Translations under genes and position numbers: made by a program | The notes under the pieces: generated by a model | What the model saw: only the letters and a program-made list of their open reading frames with translations | The model's database searches: none | What the model was told of the DNA's origin: nothing | NCBI GenBank assembly: GCA_946122785.1 | Contig: CAMGYJ010000002.1 | Location: 22,914,492-22,978,491, forward strand | From: Linum tenue | Taxonomy: Eukaryota > Streptophyta > Magnoliopsida > Malpighiales > Linaceae | Reading direction: 5' to 3' | Length of the DNA: 64,000 nt | Part shown: positions 23,825 to 32,118 of the stretch, piece by piece | Numbering within the stretch: the stretch's first letter is position 1 | Layout of the letters: every line of letters starts with the position of its first letter

Positions 23825-26650
23825 TCAGGGAAGTGCAGGAACAGGTGCCTCCAAGAGCGGATCCACATCGCTCTTGAGGTACAGCTTCAGGTGGTGACCG
23901 TGCACCCGACGGTTGCAACCACCAGCAGAAGTTAGCTCGACCTGGCCATCCGGCAAGATGCAGGCGAGTGAGTACTCGGATGGCCAGGGTGGTCGTGGTG
24001 CGGGGGGTGGGACCAGCTCATAGTGGTCTCCACCTTTCTTCCGTGCAGGCTTAGCCACCTGCGGCTTCGGCCGCCACTCCTCCTTGTGCTTTTTGTTCGG
24101 AGGCGAGGCTGGATGGAGTGGCGGCGAAGGAATGCTAGGGGGGTCCTGCAAAATGAGAGGTGCAGAAGGATACACGACAGGCTCGTGTACCTGATCAGAA
24201 ATAGCATGCACAGGCGATACAGAAATCATAGCACAGTGATCAAACTCAGTCACAGAAAAAGTAGCCTGTTCATTCCCAGCACGCAGAATTAGCTTACCAT
24301 CATGCACATCAATCAATGCCTTGGCGGTGGCAAGAAATGGTCTACCCAAAATCAAAGGCACATCCACATCATCATTTATATCCAGAATCACAAAATCAAC
24401 AGGATATGTGAATGCACCCACATTAACAAGCAAATCTTCTATGATACCCCTAGGATGCACCACGGAACGATCAGCTAGCTGAATGCTCATCCTAGTAGGG
24501 CTAAGTTCACCTAGGTCTAGCTTTTTGAACAACTTATATGGCATGACATTTATGCTAGCACCTAGGTCCGCCAAGGACTTGCCTACATGCATGCTGCCAA
24601 TAGTAAGAGGGATAGTAAAACTCCCTGGGTCCTTGCGCTTTTCGGGCAGCTTGTTCTGCAGGATGGCAGAACATTCCTCGCTCAGCAGCACTGTCGAGAG
24701 ATCCCCAAGTTTCTTCTTGTTGGTGCAGAGATCTTTCATGAACTTAGCGTACTTGGGCATCTTCGACAGTGCTTTCACAAATGGTACGCTGATGTTGAGC
24801 TGCTTCAACATTGCCATAAAATTGGCAAACTCAGTCTCCAACTTGCCTTTGTGAAGGCGAGTGGGGAAGGGGAGCTGGGGTACGTGCTCCTTCACCACTG
24901 GTTGTGGCTTGGGAGCAGGGGCTTCCTTCTCCACCCGCACTTCTGCATCACCGGCTGGAAGTGCTGAAGCAGGTAATGGTTCCTCCTGCCTGGTCGGGGC
25001 AGGATCAGCTGATGTAGGCCTGCCGCTCAGGGTGAAAATGGCATGCGCGGTCTCGTGCGGGTCCCGTGGATTGGGGATGGTGGTGGCAGGTAGAGTCCCC
25101 GGGGCCCGAGCAGTAAGCTGGCGCGCTAGGACACCGACTTGGTGCTGTAGATCTTGCAAAATAGCACCCTGGTTCCTCTGCCCTGCCTCCAAAGAAGCTA
25201 TGCTCTGGTCCACCCTTGCGAAATTCGCCTGGCTGGTGGTCATGAATGTCGCCAAAATGTTCTTCAGATCAGTCATCTGATTATCGGGAGCTGCGGCTGC
25301 TGGAGGCTGAGCAAACTGGCCCTGGGGCTGCTGGAATGGCTGCCCTTGCCTAGGCTGGTAGGGCTGCTGCTGTGGTGGTGGCCCTTGCCTATCCTGGTAG
25401 GGCTGCCTCTGCTGAAAACCACCTGCTGGTGCTGGGAAACCAGGTGGTTTGTTGGTGTTGTTGCTCCAGGCGAAGTTGGGATGCTGGCGCCATCCCTCAT
25501 TGTATGTGTTACTGTATGGGTCGAAGCGCCGAGCATTGGCGATGAAGGCCACCTGCTCTTGGGGAGTAGAGGACTCCCGCATAGCCTGGCAGTCCTCCAC
25601 CAGATGGTTTGGACTCTCACACCACTGGCACCGAGCTACTGGAGGCGCAGCTACACCTCGGCCCGGAAGGAGACTGTTAGGCTGCTTCAGTGTCTGCACC
25701 AACTCAGCCACCTGCTGCTCTAACCCGGATCTGGCTTCCATAGCATGCACACCACGGTCCCTGGAATGTCTGCCTCTGCTGCTCTGCCCCCAGGAATGAT
25801 CGCGGGCAGCCAAAGTACTGATCATCTGGTTCAGCTCGGGTGGAGTCTTAGTAAGGATATCCCCTCCTGGGCATAGAGACTCGATCACCCTCTGGCTGTC
25901 TGGGGTGATGGCACTGTAGAAGTTCCCCACTGTGAAAGCATCGCTGAAGCCATGATGGGGACACTGCCAGAAGTATCCCATGTACCGCTCCCATGCATCA
26001 CGAAGGGACTCATCTGGCTCTTGGCGGAAGTGAGTGATCTCCCGCTGAATCTCAGTAGTCTTCGATGCCGGATAATATCTATGCACGAACTTATCCGCCA
26101 GATCGTCCCAAGAAGTGATGGACAGTGGGGGTTGGGTCTCCAACCACCTCTTAGCATTCCCCGCCAGAGAATGGGGGAAGAGGTGAAGGCGGATTGCATC
26201 ATCCGGAACACCATTCAGCTTGAAACCGTTTGTCAGCTGCAGAAAACGGGAAAGGTGTGCCCGGGCTTCCTCATCCTTCAAGCCATGGAACTGGATAGAG
26301 GATGTGATGAGCTGAATCCAGCCTGGCTTGATCTCGAAGTTATTTGCTGGGATGGGCGGATAGAGGATGACCGGGCGGATGTCAGCAATCCGTGGAGTGT
26401 AGTAGTACTCCAGGGTGGGACCCGGCGGTGGTGGTGGATGCTGATTCGCCGGGGGGACCTGTCGAGCATTCCCCGGTTGTGGGATGTCTTCGCCCTCCAT
26501 CTCGTACTCTTCCTCAGAATCGCTGGTCAAGTGGCCGTCTATGCGCTCTCCCGTAACCAGTCTAGCTCGCTGCTGTCTCCTAAGTTGGCGGCAAGTTCGT
26601 TCAAGCTCTGGATCCAACGGCAGTAAACCTCCTGACTGGCTACGGGTCAT
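23825..26650 (-). CDS. Gypsy gag-protease polyprotein fused to an integrase C-terminal tail
   Basis: An intact 941-aa frame. The retrotransposon gag domain is at about 130-270 (GNAKRWLETQP...WDDLADKFVHRYYP...QEPDESLRDAWERY). A Pro/Gln-rich stretch holds a CCHC knuckle at about 340 (CQWCESPNHLVEDC). An aspartic protease with active site SLADLGASINVMP is at about 690 and ends ...VPLILGRPFLATAKALID; the DLGAS form is typical of Athila/Tat. No RT, RNase H or integrase core follows. The last 50 residues contain NRRVHGHHLKLYL, which resembles the end of gypsy integrase/pol proteins. It looks like an in-frame internal deletion that kept capsid and protease. Complete and young, so it may be expressed and packaged. 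Confidence 0.88.
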   Translation of the reverse strand: MTRSQSGGLLPLDPELERTCRQLRRQQRARLVTGERIDGHLTSDSEEEYEMEGEDIPQPGNARQVPPANQHPPPPPGPTLEYYYTPRIADIRPVILYPPIPANNFEIKPGWIQLITSSIQFHGLKDEEARAHLSRFLQLTNGFKLNGVPDDAIRLHLFPHSLAGNAKRWLETQPPLSITSWDDLADKFVHRYYPASKTTEIQREITHFRQEPDESLRDAWERYMGYFWQCPHHGFSDAFTVGNFYSAITPDSQRVIESLCPGGDILTKTPPELNQMISTLAARDHSWGQSSRGRHSRDRGVHAMEARSGLEQQVAELVQTLKQPNSLLPGRGVAAPPVARCQWCESPNHLVEDCQAMRESSTPQEQVAFIANARRFDPYSNTYNEGWRQHPNFAWSNNTNKPPGFPAPAGGFQQRQPYQDRQGPPPQQQPYQPRQGQPFQQPQGQFAQPPAAAAPDNQMTDLKNILATFMTTSQANFARVDQSIASLEAGQRNQGAILQDLQHQVGVLARQLTARAPGTLPATTIPNPRDPHETAHAIFTLSGRPTSADPAPTRQEEPLPASALPAGDAEVRVEKEAPAPKPQPVVKEHVPQLPFPTRLHKGKLETEFANFMAMLKQLNISVPFVKALSKMPKYAKFMKDLCTNKKKLGDLSTVLLSEECSAILQNKLPEKRKDPGSFTIPLTIGSMHVGKSLADLGASINVMPYKLFKKLDLGELSPTRMSIQLADRSVVHPRGIIEDLLVNVGAFTYPVDFVILDINDDVDVPLILGRPFLATAKALIDVHDGKLILRAGNEQATFSVTEFDHCAMISVSPVHAISDQVHEPVVYPSAPLILQDPPSIPSPPLHPASPPNKKHKEEWRPKPQVAKPARKKGGDHYELVPPPAPRPPWPSEYSLACILPDGQVELTSAGGCNRRVHGHHLKLYLKSDVDPLLEAPVPALP

Positions 26651-26772
26651 GCACTACCTGCACACACTCAAGCAAGCAAACCCGTGAAGGCACAAGTGGG
26701 ACAAAGCAAAAACTCAATGCAAAAAATGAAAATGCTAAAGTAACAGAAATCACTTTTCTTCAACAACCTAGC

Positions 26773-26794
26773 CGTTCCCCGGCAACGGCGCCAA
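26773..26794 (-). promoter_or_regulatory. Gypsy primer binding site (5' copy)
   Basis: TGGCGCCGTTGCCGGGGAAC on the minus strand, a few bases downstream of the 5' LTR end and about 120 bases before the gag ATG at 26650. Confidence 0.85.
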
Positions 26795-26799
26795 AAACC

Positions 26800-28161
26800 T
26801 GACTCACTCCTACTGTCACCCTAGAAAATGGCCAAGTATAACCACTTCCTAAAGCGTAGTATAGCGGGTCGGGTTTTAATGTCAACCCAGGTCCTAGATG
26901 TGATGACTACTCGGTGAATTCTTGTTATTTAGCGGTGAACTTTTAGTGAAACTCAAGCAAACAAAACACAAAGCAAGTAAACGGTTTGTTGTCAAGTCAA
27001 GAGAGGTCACCCGGATATGGTTTCCCCCTAGACTGCAGTTAAGTCGGATTGCATTTTACCAAGTTCAGTTTTCATGAAAGTTATACTGCGGAAGGTTCTC
27101 AATTAGCCTGAAGTCTCGACTAAAGGTCTCCAGACCCTCTCAATCTGAGTCTCTAGCGGGCGACTAACCTCCACCGGAGTAAACAGATTGAGGCCCTAAT
27201 GAACCAAACCTCCACTACCGAATCGACTTCGGTACAGAATAGCGAATTGGCTCCTCGACTAAAGTCACCAATTCGCTACCTTCGATTAAGGGTACTCTAT
27301 CAACCTAGGCAGATATTCTCATTCCAGGTTAAAGCAGAAACAACAGGAATTTGATCAGGATTCAAGTCATTCAATCAATCAAACCTCAATCGAATATAAT
27401 CAATTCACAAACACTGTACTTGGGTTCATACAATCAGACCTAGCATACAAATCTAGGGTTCTCCATACCCAGATGAATGGGGAAACTACTCCATAGAGAA
27501 AGAAGCAAAAGCAGATTCAGACACGGAAATCATACTGTGAAGTTGGATTCCTGCTTCTGGACGTTTAATCGCACTTCTCCAAGCTCAAGACGGGCTCCAA
27601 TGGTGTTGAAGATCGATCTATGGCGCTTGAGAACTCTGGTTCGACGCTTTCTCTCTCTAGGTATCGGTTTCTCTCTCAAAAACTCGGAACCCCTTTGAAA
27701 ATTGGCCTTCTTCTTGTTTTATCAGCTGCCTGTCGCGATACCCGGTCAAAATACCCGGTCGGGTATTTTATGGTTCGACCGGGTATTTTATGAAACGCAC
27801 CGTCTGACTAAGGGAAAAATACCCGGTCTACCACCAAAATCCCCGACCGGGGATTTATCGCCATCGCCCGGGCCCCCTTCTGCTTCTCACGGGTGCCCGA
27901 AGGAGGAAATACCCGGTCGAGGCCAGAATATACCCGGTCGGGTATTTCTTCCTTTGACCGGGTATTTTGGTCCAGCAGCATCCTTGTCCAATCTTCGCTC
28001 CTTTCGATCCAGAACTCGTTCCTTCGCCTCGATTCCAACGCCAGGACCTGAAATATGACATAAACACACAACCTAGCGTAAAATCGGCTTAAAATACGAG
28101 ATTCCTCATCACAAACGACTTCAGAATAGGGGTGAAAACATGTATGATTATCGGTCTATCA
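26800..28161 (-). repeat. Gypsy LTR, right (5') copy (1,362 bp)
   Basis: Apparently identical to 20603-21964 at an offset of 6,197. It begins TGATAGACCG on the minus strand at 28161, directly abutting copia gag sequence (...AGTGTGAAAGGTAT). Confidence 0.85.
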
Positions 28162-28581
28162 ATACCTTTCACACTCTTGCTAATGACTTCATCTACTAAC
28201 TGAAGGATCCAGCTCTTGACCATTGCATTGTAGCTTGTCTAGGGCCAAGACATCACATCTCTTGCTGTTGGCTTAGGGATGCTTCCATTGATGAATCCTA
28301 GCTTGTTTTTTGGATGCAAGTGCGTCGATCATAGCTCCACTCCAGTAATTGTAGTTGGTATGCATGAGTTTCTGAGGAACAAGGATCTATCCAAGTTGTT
28401 GATATCCATGTAGATAGTACATATCTGAGATTGGGTACCCTGCATTAGGTTGAGCACCACTACCAAACCATTTTCTCTATTTTCAAGAGTTGGTATAAAA
28501 TAAGTCATGTTTAGTCGATTTCAGAAATAATAATAAGAAGAAGAGGAGGAGGAGGAAAGTAAAGCATTGAAAACTCTAACA
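28162..28581 (-). pseudogene. Copia gag 5' fragment
   Basis: Minus-strand sequence after the PBS reads, with stops and a frameshift, as the start of a copia gag: NYWSGAMIDALASK, then NKLGFINGSIPKP and SYNAMVKSWILQLVDEVISKSV, ending at the gypsy insertion. It matches in type the gag C-terminal piece on the far side of the insertion. Confidence 0.7.
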
Positions 28582-28594
28582 GGCTCTGATATCA
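28582..28594 (-). promoter_or_regulatory. Copia primer binding site
   Basis: TGATATCAGAGCC on the minus strand, one base from the common TGGTATCAGAGC PBS (initiator Met-tRNA), next to the 5' LTR end. Confidence 0.8.
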
Positions 28595-28778
28595 CAATAA
28601 TAGTTTTCGATTTAAGGTTTTAGAGAAGACAACGTGCCTTCTCCCTTCTTTTGATTTCAATATATAGTGTGACTACAGTCCAAGAACATTAACTGCGCTG
28701 GGTGAAATCCTCTCAGTGAAAGGATTAAATATAAACAATAAAATGGTTGCTTTAAGACCGTTGCAAAAGAAGCAATGT

Positions 28779-30525
28779 TTTTTTTTTGACAAGGGATCAC
28801 TTATATTGCACCACCAACCGAAAAACATTGTTGAACAATTACATCAGAAACTCAGAAATTAAATCAAGGACTACAACCCAGTCACTGGGGAGAGAGTGGT
28901 TAAGGAGCGATCTGGCCACCCAGTCCGCTCTGGAATTGAGCGAACGTCTGATGAATCTCACTTTGATCAAGGGGCAGCTGGAGAGGATTCCAGACATGAC
29001 ACTCAGCAGGGAAGAACATCTCCACGGTCGTACCAGGAGAGGATTCTGAAGAGCTGTTACCAGAGTGAGGCAATCCGAACACACCGTAATCGGGCAATGT
29101 AATCCTTGAGCTAATTTGAGAGCTTCCAGTAGAGCCTTCGCTTCTGCTTCGATTGGAGATGCGCAAAGAAGAGTCCCAGCTCTCCCATCACAAACTTGAC
29201 CATGGCTGTTGATGATGACCACGCCATAAGTCGCCTCCTGGGAATCATTTCGAAACGATCCATCACAGTGAATCTCATAAGAGAGATTGCTCGGCGGTAG
29301 TGCAAGCTGATTCTGGGTATGAATGAGCTGGGGGTGAGAGGCCGGTGATCTCACAATAGGGGCCTTGCAAGAGACCCATTCATTAAGATCTCCCATCGCC
29401 TTGGAGCAAGTCAGGGGCGGCCACGGTAGAGCATTTCGGAAGACCTTTTCATTTCGTGTCTTCCAGATGTTCCACATGGTGAAAATGACTTGAAGGATGG
29501 ACTGGTACGAGACATTATCCTTTAGAGCGAAGAGCCACGTGAGAATGTTGACCGTGATCGGCGGCGTTCTCATGATCGGGAACAAGTGTTTCCAGGACTC
29601 TTTAGCATGGTGACACTCAAAGAGGCAATGGTGGATGGATTCCAAAGGTGCATTACAGATCGGACAAGCTGTGGACGGAGAGCATCTTCGATCATGCAAG
29701 CGGCTTTTTGTAGTCAACGCCTTCTTAGCAACTTTCCACACAAAAAACTTCAGCTTCAGAGGGAGCATAAGGCTCCAAACCCATTTCCATCTCGTTTTGT
29801 CAAGTGTGGAAGTAGCATGGAACCCTTGATCCCGTGTCCTTCTGTTGTCATGGAAAGCATGGTAGGCTGACGAAACAGAGAAATCGCCTTTCTTGGTGAA
29901 CTTCCATGCCCAGAAGTCCTCCGCCCCTTGACTTCCAATTGGCACATTCTTGATGTCCTGGATTCGGTGAGGCGGAGCTTTGAGTAACAATGCTTGCTCA
30001 TTCCAAGTTCGGTCTTCTTGATTGATGAAATCGGCCACAAGTTCTTGTTGCTCAACAGTACCATTCAACTTCCCCTCCGGCGTGTTCGGCAACCACTTGT
30101 CGTGGAAGAATTTTGTCGATTCCTCATTTCCAATAACTCGAACAATGCCACAATCCATCATGGTTTTCGCTTCCCATAAAATAGCCCACAACCAAGAAGG
30201 ACGACTCCCTTTTCGTGCCTGCAAAAAATCAGAGTTAGGGAAGTATAATCCTTTGATGAGTTTTGCCCAAACGGCATTAGGAGAAGACAGAAGACGCCAT
30301 GCTTGCTTGGCTAACAAGGCAAGATTGAACTCCCTGAAAGATCTGAAACCCACTCCTCCTTCTTCCTTAGGGGCACATAACACCTTGGCATCACACCAGT
30401 GTATTGCTCTCTTTTGCATAGACCCCGACCAAAAAAAAAAACGGCGGAGAATGGAGTCCATTTTGTTAGTGATCGAGACGGGAAGGAGGAAGAGGCTCAT
30501 AATGTAGGTCGGAATGGCTTGGATG
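28779..30525 (-). mobile_element. 5'-truncated LINE inserted in the copia LTR
   Basis: The insertion point is fixed by comparison with the empty LTR at 19.3-19.6 kb. The element ends in a 9-A tail (T tract 28779-28787) and begins inside ORF2. No clear target duplication remains. The protein differs from the other two LINEs in the window (a separate subfamily with a longer RNase H C-terminus). Confidence 0.85.
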
Positions 30526-30560
30526 ATGTTATTGGCTAATTTTTGAACCATAAAGCACAT
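28839..30560 (-). pseudogene. LINE ORF2 C-terminal fragment: zf-RVT and RNase H
   Basis: An open frame of 573 codons whose first dozen or so codons are LTR sequence and whose LINE part starts at about NNIIQAIPTYIMSLFLLP, the region just after the RT thumb. The zf-RVT module shows CPICNAPLESIHHCLFECHHA. RNase H shows YEIHCDGSFR (Asp), IEAEAKALLEAL (Glu), VCSDCLTL (Asp) and NSRADWVAR (Asp), so all four metal-binding residues are present. RT and endonuclease are missing through 5' truncation. No stop in 1.7 kb suggests a recent insertion. Confidence 0.88.
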
Positions 30561-30771
30561 GACACGTGACTTGGCAAAGACAAGGAAAAAATGACAACTT
30601 CTGCATAAGTTGGTCTAGAGTTTCCTATTCATGCGCTGGGTTCGATTCCTGATGAAGAAGAAAAAGCATTCTTCTTTTCTTCTGTTATGTATTATCTACA
30701 AATATAAAGATTATAATTTTTTTTTATCAAGAAAGGTAGACATATTCAAGTTGGAAATAAGGATAGAGAGA

Positions 30772-31392
30772 TGTTTGAACCTAACTGAGTGTAGGAGTGA
30801 GGTTCGGGTGAGAGTTTGGGTCAAGAAGAAACGCAAGTGCTCGGGTCGATCGGAGGAATAAGAATTGGAGAATGAGTGAGAACGTGGATCAGAATTCTAG
30901 AAAGAGAAGTAGTTGCTATAGAGAGAGAATGGTGAAAAAATGCGATCCCCTCACCCACCGTAGTAAATGCCGTATTTATAGGCTTCGTTGTGGTGGGTGA
31001 GTGGTTGACTCAAGTGGGGATACAACGATGTGACTATTGGGATACAATGATGTGACCACTGACACACTAAGGATTTTAGGCCCTGTCCAGGCCATCCCTC
31101 TACCTAGGACGTGTCAGAGACCCGTCAATGGCCCTGATGTGACTACCTCTTGGGAAGGAAAGCTACGCTCCCCTTCTCTCTTGGCTTGGCCTACGCTATG
31201 CTCTCCCTCGGCGCTTGTAATTCGCCTCGCGCCTAAGCTCTTCGCGCCAAGACGTGGTTGACTACGACGCGGCGTGGCGCTCGGGGTCCTCGCGCTGCCA
31301 CGTCGGGGTCTATCCAGTCGCGCCCTGCTCCTCGACGTGGCCGGGCCCGACTTGTTCTTTGGCGCGGCTAGGCCCGAGTCACATGCCCAACA
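30772..31392 (-). repeat. Tat element 3' LTR (621 bp)
   Basis: TGTTTGAACC...CATGCCCAACA on the plus strand. The minus-strand TATA CTATAAATAC lies in the middle (near 30972-30982). Confidence 0.95.
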
Positions 31393-31406
31393 ATTGCCCC
31401 CCATCA
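31393..31406 (-). promoter_or_regulatory. Tat element polypurine tract
   Basis: GATGGGGGGCAAT on the minus strand directly upstream of the 3' LTR. Confidence 0.8.
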
Positions 31407-31979
31407 GGGGGTGTTTTGTGAACACCTCCTGTTTGGATTCTTTCTTGACAGACTCGGGCCTGTGTGATCTCCGTGAGGCTGGTCTTTTGGGCTCATTCCG
31501 CTCGTTTACTCTTCTTGTCGCCATCGGTCGGCTCCTGCGTGTGCTCGCGTTTGGGTTCTTCGTCGCGCGCGATGTTGTGAGCCGGCGACGCGCTTATAGT
31601 AGGGCTTTTCACCGCGCTTGTAGTAGGGCTTTGTTTGCGGCACACGATGCGCGAGGCGTGTTTTCCTTCTCCCGCGGGCATCGCGCGCTCGCTGTTGGGC
31701 TCTGTTCGTTCGCGCGATATCCGGTGTTGCGCGAGGCGAGTTTTTCTTTCCTCGCGGGTATGTCCTGCCCCCCAGGCGGTGCGCGGCACTTGTGGCGTCG
31801 CCGACTAGTGCCTATGTTGATAGGTGTCCACGTGTCACCGTGTGGTTAGGCTATTTGGGCGGGGATTTTTTGAATTTCGAAAAGATTTGGTGGGATCTGA
31901 CGGTTACGGATCCCTATGTGGCTTTAACCCTTCGCATTCCGCTGGCCGACATTGGCCCTTTGTTTTCCCTCTAACCCAT

Positions 31980-31987
31980 TATAAATA
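31980..31987 (+). promoter_or_regulatory. TATA box for the antisense ORF
   Basis: TATAAATA on the plus strand, 132 bp upstream of the ATG at 32119 and facing the antisense ORF. An ATG at 31987 in the same frame overlaps this box and would lie upstream of the expected transcription start, which favours 32119 as the real start. Confidence 0.6.
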
Positions 31988-32118
31988 TGGGTTGTTGTGG
32001 GGAAGAAGGGTTCATCTGTTTCTTCCGATTATTGCTCCACTTTGCTTCCTCTGAGATTTTTCTCCTCCTTCTGCAACCTCAATCCTCTTCTGCTGTTGTT
32101 AAGTTTCGAGTCGACATC

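Larger units (their letters stand above)
20348..28161 (-). mobile_element. Non-autonomous Ty3/gypsy Athila/Tat-type element with an LTR-int-LTR-int' structure
   Basis: The order on the minus strand is LTR (28161-26800), PBS, leader, gag-protease ORF, 1.8-kb 3' region, PPT, LTR (21964-20603), then again PBS, leader and the first 35 or so gag codons, ending at 20348. The right-hand 1,617 bp (26545-28161) repeats the left-hand 20348-21964 at a constant offset of 6,197 bp, and I saw no difference. LTRs begin TGATAG and end GAGTCA. RT, RNase H and integrase are absent, so movement would need proteins from another element. No target duplication is seen because the left end is not an LTR end. It sits inside copia gag. 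Confidence 0.88.
19325..30631 (-). mobile_element. Ty1/copia element carrying two nested insertions
   Basis: Two diverged direct repeats act as LTRs: 19325-19624 (3' LTR) and 28595-30631 (5' LTR, split by a LINE). Next to the 5' LTR is the PBS TGATATCAGAGCC (minus strand, 28594-28582), close to the usual initiator-tRNA PBS. The 5' part of gag lies at 28162-28581 (NKLGFINGSIPKPTARDVMSWP, then a stop). The gag C-terminus and protease (WILDTGATYHII) lie at 19980-20347. Gag is interrupted by a gypsy element (20348-28161). Integrase, RT and RNase H are missing. The LTRs differ by many substitutions and small gaps, so this is the oldest layer of the nest. Confidence 0.8.
28595..30631 (-). repeat. 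Copia 5' LTR, split by a LINE
   Basis: 28595-28778 and 30526-30631 together match the intact 3' LTR at 19325-19624. The break falls at GAAGCAATG, where the LINE poly-T begins. Confidence 0.75.

Noticed and set aside
24483..26626. Plus-strand frames of up to 224 codons over the gypsy gag
   Set aside because: They are antisense shadows of the 941-aa gag-protease frame, without domains, promoter or splice signals. This contrasts with the antisense ORF of the Tat element.
31114..31849. LTR-derived frames around 31.1-31.8 kb
   Set aside because: They begin in or near the LTR and have no recognisable domain. The antisense ORF proper starts only after the TATA box at 31980.
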